A DNA stretch of 38,522 bases. It comes from Streptosporangium nondiastaticum (GTDB lineage Bacteria > Actinomycetota > Actinomycetes > Streptomycetales > Streptomycetaceae). The number at the start of each line of letters is the position of its first letter. Within the stretch, counting starts at the first letter, position 1. The notes beneath the pieces were generated by a model. The model was given only the letters and a program-made list of their open reading frames with translations. It had not been told where the DNA came from and did no database searches. Shown piece by piece: positions 23,597 through 30,117 of the stretch. Both the position numbers and the translations under genes were made by a program. The stretch spans positions 1 through 38,522 of the forward strand of contig NZ_PXWG01000058.1 of assembly GCF_003011965.1 (NCBI RefSeq), written 5' to 3'.

Positions 23597-24513
23597 CGTC
23601 CTTCTCCCGTCAGCAGTACGGCCTTGCCGCGTATCCGGCGCTCCCTCAGGTCGACCAGCGTGCCGGCGGTCTCCGCCCAGCCGGTGACCCGGCCGATCTC
23701 CGGGTGCAGCCGCCCCTGTGCCACGAGGCGCACCAGTGCCGCGAGATCGGATCCGTACGGGGCGCCCGCGTAGTGGAAGTGCTGGATCGTGACGCGCTCG
23801 GGCCCTTGGAGGAGCTCGAAGAAGTCGAGGGTGGCCGGGGTGCGGCTCGCCTGGCCGAACCACACGAGCGTGCCGCCCGGGCGTGCTTTGCGGAGGGCGG
23901 CCGGCAGGCCGGGCCCGCCCGTGGACTCCAGCACGACGTCGAACGGTCCGCGGGCCGCGGCGATGTCGTGCACGACCTCCGCGCCCAGCTCCGCGAGCCG
24001 CTCGCCGCGCGCCGGTGTGGCCGTCACCGCGGTCAGTTCGGCTCCGGCCGCGACGGCCAGCTCGGTGACGTAGTGGCCGACGCCGCCCGAGGCGCCGGTC
24101 AGCAGTACCCGCCGGCCGGTCAGGGAACCGGCCGTGCGCAGCAGCCGCAGGGCGGTGATCCCCGCCAGGGGCAGGGCCGCCGCCCGTACGCTGTCGACGC
24201 TGTCCGGGAGCGCGGCGAGGGAGTGCGTGGGCACGGCGGCGTACTCGGCCCAGCCGGCGTGCGCCGGATGCCCGACCACGCGGGTGCCGATGCCGGGGCC
24301 CGAGCCGTCGGCCGCGGCCTGTACGACGAGCCCCGCGACGTCCTTGCCGGGCAGCAGGCCCGGCCGCGGGTGTTCGAGGAGGAACGTCTCGCCCCGGTTC
24401 GGCGCGAACGCCTCGACCTTGATCAACGCCTCACCGGGCTCCGGGACGGGCTGGGGGGCTTCGGCGAAGGCGACCGGACGCGCCGGGTCCCCCGTGGGAA
24501 TCAGTCTCTGCAT
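23593..24513 (-). CDS. zinc-independent quinone oxidoreductase-like dehydrogenase (MDR)
   Basis: The 306-residue protein belongs to the medium-chain dehydrogenase/reductases without structural zinc. MQRLIPTGDPARPVAF opens the groES-like domain, PNRGETFLLE and GKDVAGLVV follow, and LLTGASGGVGHYVTELAV is the NADP-binding turn near residue 140. Quinone oxidoreductase relatives reduce quinones, enones or nitro compounds. ATG 24513 fits the family start; ATG 24522, three codons upstream with GGGG 4 bases before it, is an alternative. It is the first gene of a three-gene operon, divergent from a LysR regulator whose likely operator overlaps its promoter. Confidence 0.85.
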   Translation of the reverse strand: MQRLIPTGDPARPVAFAEAPQPVPEPGEALIKVEAFAPNRGETFLLEHPRPGLLPGKDVAGLVVQAAADGSGPGIGTRVVGHPAHAGWAEYAAVPTHSLAALPDSVDSVRAAALPLAGITALRLLRTAGSLTGRRVLLTGASGGVGHYVTELAVAAGAELTAVTATPARGERLAELGAEVVHDIAAARGPFDVVLESTGGPGLPAALRKARPGGTLVWFGQASRTPATLDFFELLQGPERVTIQHFHYAGAPYGSDLAALVRLVAQGRLHPEIGRVTGWAETAGTLVDLRERRIRGKAVLLTGEGR

Positions 24514-24545
24514 GCCGGGCATGCAACCCCGGCCGCCGCCCCGCG

Positions 24546-24587
24546 ATCCAACAACCCACCGGCCCGGCTGACAACCCTTGGTTGTCA
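24546..24587. promoter_or_regulatory. LysR operator palindrome overlapping the operon promoter
   Basis: TGACAACC-ctt-GGTTGTCA (24569-24587) is a perfect 8-3-8 palindrome in the 89-base gap between divergent genes, the classical position of a LysR-type binding site. On the minus strand, TTGTCA (24574-24569) is a -35 and TTGGAT (24551-24546) a -10, with an optimal 17-base spacer, so the palindrome overlaps the -35 of the three-gene operon. On the plus strand TATGGT (24590-24595) could be the -10 of the regulator gene. Confidence 0.75.
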
Positions 24588-24602
24588 CCTATGGTGGGAG
24601 CC

Positions 24603-25562
24603 ATGGATCTCGACGTGGCGCAGGTACGTGCCTTCGTCCGCGTAGCCGAGGAACTGCACTTCGGGCGGGCGGCCGGCACGCTGGCCATCTCCCAGCAGGC
24701 GCTGTCCAAGCGGATCGCGCGGCTGGAGAACCTGCTCGGCACCGCCCTGTTCGAGCGCGGCGGCAACGGGGTGCGCCTCACCGACGCCGGACACCGCTTC
24801 CTCCAGCCGGCCCGGCACACCGTGGCCGCCGCCGACGCCGCGGTCGCGGCGGTGGCCGGAGAGAACCGCCCGCTGCGCGTGGACGTCTGGGGACACCTCT
24901 ACGCACCGATGCGCACCCTGGCCCAGGTCGCCGGACGGGCCGGCGAGCTGGTGCCGGGCCACGGGCGCGACCTGCCGTCGGTGACGGCCGCACTGATGCG
25001 GGGCGACATCGACGCGGCCTTCGGCAGGGTCCACCCCCCGCTGCACGCCGGGCTCACCCACCGCCTCGTCCGCCTCGAACCGGTCGACGTCGTCCTGAGC
25101 ACGACCCACCCGCTCGCCGCCGAGCCCGCACTGCGGCCGGACCAGCTGCGCGGCAGCGTCCTGTGGTCCCCCGGGGCGCTGGACCGGCTCGACTTCCTCC
25201 ACCAGTTCGCCGACCGCTTCGGCATCCGCGACAGGACCGCGAGCCTCAACCTTGGCCTCACCCACTTCCTCACCGAGGTGGCGGCATCCGCGGCCCGCTT
25301 CTCCCTCCTGCCCGCCGACGTACCCCTGCCGGAAGTCCCCGGTCTGCGCACCGTCCCCCTGGTCGACCCCACGCCCCTGTACGCCTGGTCACTCGTATGG
25401 CGCACCGGAAACGACCACCCCGGCCTGAACACCCTCACCGCCGCCTGCGCCACAGCGGCAGCCCGAAGCCGCTGGCTGGAATACAGCCCGGCCCACGACT
25501 GGCTCCCGGAACCACCGGCGCCCCATCCTCAGGACCGGAGCCAAGAGATCCCACAGAGCTAA
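24603..25562 (+). CDS. LysR-family regulator of the divergent oxidoreductase operon
   Basis: The 319-residue protein has a winged helix at the N-terminus (MDLDVAQVRAFVRVAEELHF, recognition helix around ISQQALSKRIARLENLLG) and a LysR effector domain from about residue 90. ATG 24603 is chosen because GGGAG lies 3-4 bases upstream and TATGGT 8 bases upstream. The open frame starting at 24582 would run through the operator. Divergence from the quinone-oxidoreductase-like operon with a 19-bp palindrome between them suggests that it regulates both itself and the operon. The C-terminus beyond about residue 295 is Pro-rich and ends where a minus-strand reading frame overlaps it by four bases. Confidence 0.88.
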   Translation: MDLDVAQVRAFVRVAEELHFGRAAGTLAISQQALSKRIARLENLLGTALFERGGNGVRLTDAGHRFLQPARHTVAAADAAVAAVAGENRPLRVDVWGHLYAPMRTLAQVAGRAGELVPGHGRDLPSVTAALMRGDIDAAFGRVHPPLHAGLTHRLVRLEPVDVVLSTTHPLAAEPALRPDQLRGSVLWSPGALDRLDFLHQFADRFGIRDRTASLNLGLTHFLTEVAASAARFSLLPADVPLPEVPGLRTVPLVDPTPLYAWSLVWRTGNDHPGLNTLTAACATAAARSRWLEYSPAHDWLPEPPAPHPQDRSQEIPQS

Positions 25563-25807
25563 GGAGTTCCGCCGCCCTTCCACGGCTGCCGGGCGTCGCC
25601 GCTATGGCAAGTGGTCACCAGTACCTGGTCGGCGCCGCTGACCAGTTGGGGAGCGATCGCCGGGCAGTGGCCGGTCTCGGCGTTCTGCAGAGTCCGGCCC
25701 GCGCCCACCGTCCGCCGGGCGGAGACTGCGGGATCCGGGCCGGCGGTGGCGACATCGCTGCCACGACGGTCTTCAAGACCGTTGTGGATTGCGTAGTTGA
25801 CAGGCAT
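25559..25807 (-). CDS. doubtful small gene or remnant, lectin-like C-terminus
   Basis: The minus-strand frame from ATG 25807 (AGGT about 4 bases upstream) encodes 82 residues. Its last third has high-GC third positions and reads LQNAETGHC ... LVTTCHSGDARQPW, faintly like a ricin-B-type lectin repeat, where a Cys pair and Q-x-W recur. The first part has less biased codons and contains the near-palindrome at 25761-25787. It may be the surviving end of a larger exported or lectin-domain gene, or not a gene. It lies at the start of the degraded 25.5-28.5 kb region. Confidence 0.3.
   Translation of the reverse strand: MPVNYAIHNGLEDRRGSDVATAGPDPAVSARRTVGAGRTLQNAETGHCPAIAPQLVSGADQVLVTTCHSGDARQPWKGGGTP
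25761..25787. repeat. 27-bp near-palindrome
   Basis: The arms CCACGACGGTCTT and AAGACCGTTGTGG are separated by a single C, and 12 of 13 positions are complementary. The inner 17 bases (ACGGTCTTCAAGACCGT) are perfect. It could be a protein-binding or recombination site, or a short hairpin. The centre resembles an anticodon arm with TCA, but the remaining tRNA parts are missing. Confidence 0.6.
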
Positions 25808-25924
25808 CTGACCTGCCCAAACGCCCTTCCGCTCCGCCCTCCGCAACGTGGGCCGGGCCAGAAACGGGCCACAGATTCCCGAAAGGCTCATGTGGTGGCC
25901 CCGGGCCCGGCCGACGGCGCAGCT

Positions 25925-26479
25925 TCAGGAGCGCCGCGCCCGTACGGCATCGGTGTAGAGCTCCGTGGTCAGGTCGCCGTCTTCGACTCCCAGCTCGCCC
26001 AGAACCGACCGGATGTCATCAAGGGCGCCACGAAGGTCGCTCTCCTCCACCTGCGTCTCCAGCTCGATGAAGGAACCGTCGATCTCGGGCACCGTGACGA
26101 CCGTCGCCAGCATCGGCCGGCCGTGGGCTTGAAACTCGTAGTTGCGGCACTGCTTCTCGAAAGCGATCACGGGCTCGTACCCGAGGCCGCGCAGCATGGC
26201 GTGCACCGCTTCGGGATCCTCGACGCGGGTCTCGTGCTCCGGCTTCGAACCGGATGCCGCGTCGACCCGGGCCCCCTTGTAGGTCAAGATCGTCTTGATG
26301 GCCTGCGCACCGCGGACGGTACGTACCCTCAGCTCCCGGTCTTCCTTCTCCAGGGTGCCGGCCGGTTCGTCGTAGTAGGTGTCCTGGTACACCTCGGCCC
26401 GCCCGGCGGCGCGGACGTCCAGACGTCGCGTGACCTCGGCCACGTCGTGCACTCGCGCCTTCAGTTCAGCCTCGATCAT
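25925..26479 (-). CDS. CYTH-domain protein, class IV adenylate cyclase-like
   Basis: The 184-residue protein begins MIEAELKARV, giving the ExExK motif (Glu3, Glu5, Lys7) that binds the triphosphate and metal in the CYTH tunnel fold. YYDEPAGTLEKEDRELRVR, ILTYKGAR and SFIELETQVEE supply the alternating charged strands. The layout matches CyaB/class IV adenylate cyclases, which make cAMP or hydrolyse triphosphates such as thiamine triphosphate; the activity cannot be decided from sequence. AGGGGAC lies about 10 bases before the ATG. The gene appears intact within a region of broken genes, and its first bases are 18 bases from the stop of a regulator remnant. Confidence 0.82.
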   Translation of the reverse strand: MIEAELKARVHDVAEVTRRLDVRAAGRAEVYQDTYYDEPAGTLEKEDRELRVRTVRGAQAIKTILTYKGARVDAASGSKPEHETRVEDPEAVHAMLRGLGYEPVIAFEKQCRNYEFQAHGRPMLATVVTVPEIDGSFIELETQVEESDLRGALDDIRSVLGELGVEDGDLTTELYTDAVRARRS

Positions 26480-26497
26480 CGGCCATGTCCCCTCTGG

Positions 26498-26746
26498 TCA
26501 GACGATACGTTCCCCGTCCTCGATGAGCGCCTCGAACATGCGTCGGCACCCTCCGTACAAGGGCCCGTGCGGTGTCTCCACCACCTTGTACACCGCCGGC
26601 TCATGGCCTTCTCACCCCGCGTGGAAGGCGGAGACGAACATGGTGGCGTCGAGTCGGATGACGCGCCAGGTCGGGAGCATCCGGTAGCTGGCAGCCTCCT
26701 TGACGCGCGCAACGACGATACCGACGGTCGGCAGAGCACCCGCCAT
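26498..26746 (-). pseudogene. C-terminal half of an XRE-type regulator, with in-frame TGA
   Basis: The minus-strand frame from 26746 reads ALPTVGIVVARVKEAASYRML, then RLDATMFVSAFHAG, a TGA stop (26614-26612), and continues in the same frame EGHEPAVYKVVETPHGPLYG, GGCRRMFEALIEDGERIV to a second TGA at 26500-26498. Both halves have strong coding character and together resemble the C-terminal region of actinobacterial helix-turn-helix (XRE) regulators, in which Trp is expected at the interrupted position (FHAGWEGHE), so TGG has become TGA. The N-terminal DNA-binding part is absent; the frame starts just after a hairpin. Family assignment is from memory. Confidence 0.6.
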
Positions 26747-26755
26747 ACGAAAGGA

Positions 26756-26811
26756 GGCGAGGCCGGGGCCCTGGGGCGGTGGGGGCGCCGCCCCAAAGAC
26801 CTGGCCTCGCC
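26756..26811 (-). terminator. two-tier hairpin terminator
   Basis: The outer arms GGCGAGGCC (26756-26764) and GGCCTCGCC (26803-26811) are perfect. The inner arms GGGGCGG (26773-26779) and CCGCCCC (26788-26794) close a short loop. It lies 17 bases beyond the stop of the 42-residue gene on the minus strand and directly before the broken regulator frame, so it probably ends the small-gene transcript. Confidence 0.7.
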
Positions 26812-26827
26812 CGCAGTTCAGAGACTG

Positions 26828-26956
26828 CTAAGAGTCGTGGTGAATGAACTCCACGATCACCACCCAAAGCGCCTTCACGCTCAGGGCGCCGGCGAATCGT
26901 GAACTGAGCTCGCGCCACCACTTCTCTCGTGTGGTCGACTCACGCTTGTCGGCCAT
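26828..26956 (-). CDS. 42-residue protein with a hydrophobic C-terminal helix
   Basis: The protein begins MADKRESTTREKWWREL, a charged helix with a Trp pair, and ends FAGALSVKALWVVIVEFIHH, a short hydrophobic helix. An excellent ribosome binding site (GGAGGTG, 6 bases upstream) supports the ATG at 26956, and a terminator follows the stop. It could be a small membrane-associated or toxin-like peptide. No family is recognised. The frame stays open far upstream, but the codons before this ATG look non-coding. Confidence 0.55.
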   Translation of the reverse strand: MADKRESTTREKWWRELSSRFAGALSVKALWVVIVEFIHHDS

Positions 26957-26976
26957 TAGTCCACCTCCGTGAGCGC

Positions 26977-27006
26977 GCCCCGCCGCCTTATGCGGCCGGG
27001 CCCCCA
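26977..27006. promoter_or_regulatory. hairpin upstream of the 42-residue gene
   Basis: GCCCCGCCGC and GCGGCCGGGC pair with one mismatch around a CTTAT-type loop, 20 bases before the small-gene ATG on the minus strand. It may be part of that gene's leader or an older terminator. The remaining gap to 27159 contains TTCCC-cgaac-GGGAA (27101-27115) and no recognisable gene. Confidence 0.4.
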
Positions 27007-27159
27007 TGAACCCCCGGACTGTCGTCCGAAGGCCACTCACGAAGCGCGGCAGTACGACGGTATGCCCAAGGGCTGAGTTAAGTAAGTGCTTTCCCCGAAC
27101 GGGAACCGCTGCGGCTGGTGCGGCCCAGGTGAAAGAAGCGGCTGCAGTACTCTGCCCGC

Positions 27160-27900
27160 GTGGACGGTACGGATGAGGTGAGGGGGCTTCCCGACTGGCG
27201 GGTGCTCGTCGTCGGGGGCGCGTCGGGGATGGGGAAGACCGGTGTCGGGCGGGCATTGGCACGACGGTATGGCGTCCCCGTCGTGGAGGTCGACGACCTC
27301 GTGGAGGCCCTTCTTGCGGTGACACTGCCCGAGCACCTGCCGGAGGTCCACTTCTGGCGCACTCACCCGGAGGCCGCCCTCCAGGCGCCCGAGTCGGTGG
27401 TCGAGCGGCAGATCGCGATCGCCGAGGCGCTGGCGCCGGCGATCGAGGCGGTAGTGGCCAACCATGTGGGCACCGACACCCCGGTGATCCTGGAAGGCGA
27501 CTACATCCTGCCCGGACCGGCGGCGCCCGAAGGTCCCGTCCGTGCCGTCTTCCTCCACGAGGACGACGAGGGGCAGGTGACGGCCAACTATCTGCGCCGG
27601 GAGCCGGAGGCCGGACCACAGCGCCATCGCGCACGCGTCAGCGTGCTGTACGGCCGGTGGCTCGCCGCACAGGCGCGGGCGGCCGACGTGCCGGTCGTCG
27701 CTCCACGTCCGTGGGAGGACCTGGCCGGCCGTGTCGCCGAGACGGTGGAGGATGCCTCCTCCGCGACCACATCGAAGAATTCGGCGTTGCCCAAGACGGC
27801 CGGGTCTTCCGCGCCTTCCGCGGCGGACACCTGCTCTCCAAGGAGTACAGCGAGACCTGGCAGGCCGCCCGCGCTCAAACGAACAGATCGAGCGCGCTGA
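27160..27900 (+). CDS. P-loop kinase-like protein with replaced C-terminus
   Basis: Residues 1 to about 195 form a P-loop NTPase like bacterial 2-phosphoglycerate kinase/small AAA kinases: VLVVGGASGMGKTGVGRAL (Walker A GASGMGKT), then VVEVDDLVEALL and VILEGDYILPGP as the acceptor and Walker B-like parts, with an Arg-rich lid segment REPEAGPQRHRAR. From about residue 197 (ETVEDA) onward the frame is an out-of-frame reading of an integrase remnant, so the last 50 residues (Ser/Pro/Ala/Arg-rich) are not native. The native C-terminus has been lost or changed. GTG 27160 follows AGTACT by 8 bases and may be leaderless. Whether the protein still works is uncertain. Confidence 0.6.
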   Translation: MDGTDEVRGLPDWRVLVVGGASGMGKTGVGRALARRYGVPVVEVDDLVEALLAVTLPEHLPEVHFWRTHPEAALQAPESVVERQIAIAEALAPAIEAVVANHVGTDTPVILEGDYILPGPAAPEGPVRAVFLHEDDEGQVTANYLRREPEAGPQRHRARVSVLYGRWLAAQARAADVPVVAPRPWEDLAGRVAETVEDASSATTSKNSALPKTAGSSAPSAADTCSPRSTARPGRPPALKRTDRAR

Positions 27901-27953
27901 TGGACGAGGACGAGGACGAGGGCCGGCCGAACCGAACCCAGCGCGTCTCATGA
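27753..27953 (+). pseudogene. tyrosine integrase remnant with deleted catalytic core
   Basis: The frame beginning at 27753 reads LLRDHIEEFGVAQDGRVFRA, then FRGGHLLSKEYSETWQAAR, which matches the region just before the catalytic Arg-Lys-His-Arg part of actinobacterial phage-type tyrosine recombinases. Next to it, with small frame changes, NEQIERA and LMDEDEDE resemble the extreme C-terminus of the same integrases. The active-site segment between them is missing, as is everything upstream. The TGA at 27951-27953 lies inside the following hairpin, as in intact integrase genes with tight terminators. The fragment overlaps the 3' end of the kinase frame. Confidence 0.65.
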
Positions 27954-27994
27954 GTGAGGGCCTCACCAAAACCATGGTGGGGCCCTCACTCATG
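27949..27994. terminator. 20-bp perfect-stem bidirectional terminator
   Basis: CATGAGTGAGGGCC (27949-27962) pairs perfectly with 27981-27994, and the stem continues inward through TCACCA/TGGTGG (one G-T pair) to a six-base loop AAACCA. It overlaps the integrase-remnant stop on the plus strand and lies 16 bases beyond the stop of the tail-protein remnant on the minus strand, so it served both. Confidence 0.85.
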
Positions 27995-28009
27995 GGACGA
28001 CATCCACGG

Positions 28010-28320
28010 TCACTCGAGAGTGATCTCGTCGTATGCGATCGTCACGCGCTCAATCGCTGCTTCGGTGCTTGTCGCCGACAGTTCGGGCCCATTCCACTGC
28101 GACGCCCAGGCGTTCGTCAGATTGATCCGCCGGAGCACGTTCTTGTGTGGGTCCATGACCGCGATCGTGATGTTCTGACGGCACTGTCGAGGTCGCCCTT
28201 CGCCGACGTCGTCTTCACCCAGTCGACGAACTTCGTGTCCTGGTCCATCGCCCGGGACAGCGCGATCTCACCAACCGCCGCAGGGCCCGGCTGCTTGCGC
28301 ACAATCAGGTGCGGGCATCC
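28010..28320 (-). pseudogene. phage tail tube (gp19/T4-like, contractile injection system) gene, truncated and frameshifted
   Basis: The minus strand reads HLIVRKQPGPAAVGEIALSR, AMDQDTKFVDWVKTTSAKGD, then after a one-base deletion near 28176-28180 QNITIAVMDPHKNVLRRINL, TNAWASQWNGPELSATSTEA and AIERVTIAYDEITLE, ending at TGA 28012-28010. This order (RKQPG, the basic Arg/Asp helix, NAWASQWNGP, an IERVTI-type strand) matches the tail-tube protein family of phages and of extracellular contractile injection systems of Streptomyces. The N-terminal third is absent: an in-frame stop precedes residue 1 of the fragment at 28323-28321. No sheath, baseplate or ATPase genes are nearby, so it is an orphan remnant. 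Confidence 0.7.
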
Positions 28321-28546
28321 TCATGGCTGCCCGGCCCGGCCCAGCGGGCCTGGGCAGGGGACGGTCGGCCCCGGAAACCTGGTCTTGGTCCTGGTGGTGT
28401 TGCTGCTCGAACCTTCACGACAGCTCGTCGTGGAGTCCTGCCGGCCGTCGGGGCTGAGCATCTGAGATCCATGTGGCGGAGCCCCCTGAAGCGAATGGGT
28501 GCACTGGGGAGCAGGTGCGTTTGCGGGTGGGGGGAGGGGGGACCTC
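28321..28546. other. non-coding gap before the molybdenum hydroxylase operon
   Basis: These 226 bases show no convincing gene. GCCCGG-CCCAGCGGG-CCTGGGC-like GC repeats at about 28330-28356 could fold as a weak terminator for the tail-gene remnant. The end of the gap is purine-rich (GGGTGGGGGGAGGGGGGA) and provides the ribosome binding site of the next gene. No promoter could be fixed. Confidence 0.4.
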
Positions 28547-29116
28547 GTGACGGTGTCGGCGGGAGACAGAAGGCGAGGCGCCGTGGAGCCACAGACCAGC
28601 TCCGCCGTGACCCTGAGCGTCAACGGCGTCCGGCATCGTCTTCGTGATCTCGACCACCGCACGACCGTGCTCGACGCGCTGCGCGAGCACCTGGGACTGA
28701 CCGGGGCCAAGAAGGGGTGCGATCACGCGCAGTGCGGGGCGTGCACGGTGCTGGTGGACGGGCGGCGGGCGAACAGTTGTCTGTTGCTGGCCGTCGCGTA
28801 CGACGGGGCGGAGGTCACCACCGTGGAGGGGCTGGCCGATGGAGATGCGTTGCATCCGCTTCAGGAGGCGTTCCTCGTGCGCGACGGGTTCCAGTGCGGC
28901 TACTGCACGCCGGGGCAGCTGTGTTCCGCGGTGGGGATGATCGCCGAGGCGGGCGAGGGCGCGCCGTCCGTGGTGACGCCCGTCGCGGGGGCGGCGTCCC
29001 CCGGTGCGCCCGTCCCGCTGTCTCCCGACGAGATCCGTGAGCGGATGAGCGGAAACCTGTGCCGGTGCGGCGCGTACGGGAACATCGTCGCCGCGATCGA
29101 GGACGTGACGCGGTGA
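28547..29116 (+). CDS. 2Fe-2S subunit of a molybdenum hydroxylase (PaoA/YagT/CoxS type)
   Basis: The 189-residue protein is the small iron-sulfur subunit of the xanthine dehydrogenase/aldehyde oxidoreductase family. The plant-type 2Fe-2S site is CDHAQCGACTV with a further Cys in ANSC, and the second 2Fe-2S site is CGYCTPGQ plus NLCRCGAY. It passes electrons from the molybdenum centre to FAD. GTG 28547 is chosen because GGAGGGGGGA lies about 6 bases upstream; GTG 28583 is possible and would remove 12 residues. No Tat signal is seen, so the enzyme is probably cytoplasmic. Its stop overlaps the start of the FAD subunit (GTGA). Confidence 0.9.
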   Translation: MTVSAGDRRRGAVEPQTSSAVTLSVNGVRHRLRDLDHRTTVLDALREHLGLTGAKKGCDHAQCGACTVLVDGRRANSCLLLAVAYDGAEVTTVEGLADGDALHPLQEAFLVRDGFQCGYCTPGQLCSAVGMIAEAGEGAPSVVTPVAGAASPGAPVPLSPDEIRERMSGNLCRCGAYGNIVAAIEDVTR

Positions 29117-30117
29117 GGGCGTTCGCGTACACGCGCGCCGGCGACGTGGACGAGGCGATCGCGGCCCTCGCGGCCTCGCCCGGCGGGATGTTCCTCGGCG
29201 GCGGTACGAACCTGGTGGACCTGATGAAGCTGGGGGTCGCCTCCCCCGGTCTGCTGGTGGACATCGGCCGGCTGCCGCTGACGGAGGTGCGGGAGACGCC
29301 CGACGGCGGCCTGCGCATCGGTGCGAACGTCCGCAACAGCGACCTCGCCGCCCACCCCGCCGTGCGGGCCCGCTACCCCGCGCTGTCCCAGGCGGTGCTG
29401 GCGGGCGCGTCCGGGCAGATCCGCAACACGGCCACCACGGGCGGGAACCTCCTGCAGCGCACTCGCTGCCTGTACTTCCAGGACGTGGCCAAGCCGTGCA
29501 ACAAGCGGGAGCCGGGCAGCGGCTGCCCCGCCCGCGAGGGCGTCCACCGCGACCTCGCCGTGCTCGGCCACTCGGCGGCGTGCGTCGCCACGCACCCCTC
29601 CGACATGGCCGTGGCCCTCGCCGCGCTCGACGCGGTCGTGCACCTGCGCGGCCCCGGCGGCGAACGCACCGTTCCGCTCTGCGGCTTCCACCGGCTGCCG
29701 GGCGACGAGCCGCACCGCGACACGGTCATCGAGCGCGCCGAGCTCGTCGTGGCCGTCGGGCTGCCGGCTCCACCCGCGGGGCGCTCGGCGTACCGGAAGG
29801 CGCGCGACCGCGCCTCGTACGCCTTCGCGCTCGCCTCCGTCGCCGCGGCGCTCGACGTCCGGGAGGGAGCCGTTACGGACGTCCGGCTGGCCTTCGGGGG
29901 GCTGGCCCACAAGCCGTGGCGGGCGCGGGTCGCCGAGGAGGCGCTGCGCGGCGCCCCGGCCACCGAGGAGTCGTTCGTGCGGGCCGCGGAGGCCGAGCTG
30001 GCGGCGGCCGAGCCGCTGCGCGACAACGCCTTCAAGGTGTCGCTGGCCCGCAATCTGGCGGTACGGGTGCTCCGTGACCTCGCCGCACCGGACGGCGGGG
30101 AGGCGAGCGCGCCGTGA
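29113..30117 (+). CDS. FAD (and 4Fe-4S) subunit of the molybdenum hydroxylase (PaoB/YagS type)
   Basis: This is a 334-residue FAD-binding subunit. LGGGTNLVDLMKLG near residue 28 and GASGQIRNTATTGGNLLQRT are the FAD contacts. RTRCLYFQDVAKPCNKREPG followed by SGCPA supplies the extra Cys residues that carry a 4Fe-4S cluster in the E. coli PaoB subunit, a feature lacking in ordinary xanthine dehydrogenases. GTG 29113 overlaps the upstream stop by four bases; an earlier ATG in frame would extend into the iron-sulfur gene. The stop in turn overlaps the large subunit start. It probably accepts electrons from aldehyde oxidation and passes them to oxygen or a carrier. Confidence 0.88.
   Translation: MRAFAYTRAGDVDEAIAALAASPGGMFLGGGTNLVDLMKLGVASPGLLVDIGRLPLTEVRETPDGGLRIGANVRNSDLAAHPAVRARYPALSQAVLAGASGQIRNTATTGGNLLQRTRCLYFQDVAKPCNKREPGSGCPAREGVHRDLAVLGHSAACVATHPSDMAVALAALDAVVHLRGPGGERTVPLCGFHRLPGDEPHRDTVIERAELVVAVGLPAPPAGRSAYRKARDRASYAFALASVAAALDVREGAVTDVRLAFGGLAHKPWRARVAEEALRGAPATEESFVRAAEAELAAAEPLRDNAFKVSLARNLAVRVLRDLAAPDGGEASAP

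Noticed and set aside
25717..25839. Possible selenocysteine tRNA: TCA anticodon-like loop in ACGGT-CTTCAAG-ACCGT, with 8-base complementary ends at 25717-25724 and 25832-25839
   Set aside because: The distance between the ends (123 bases) and from the 5' end to the anticodon (56 bases) is too long, no TTCRANY T-loop is present, and no CCA or variable arm fits.
26612..26614. TGA as a selenocysteine codon in the regulator-like frame
   Set aside because: No downstream stem-loop fitting a bacterial SECIS was seen, the family has Trp there as far as I recall, and the gene lacks its N-terminus.
24578..26902. 774-codon plus-strand frame through the LysR and CYTH genes
   Set aside because: It crosses two well-supported genes in other frames and has no recognisable domain.
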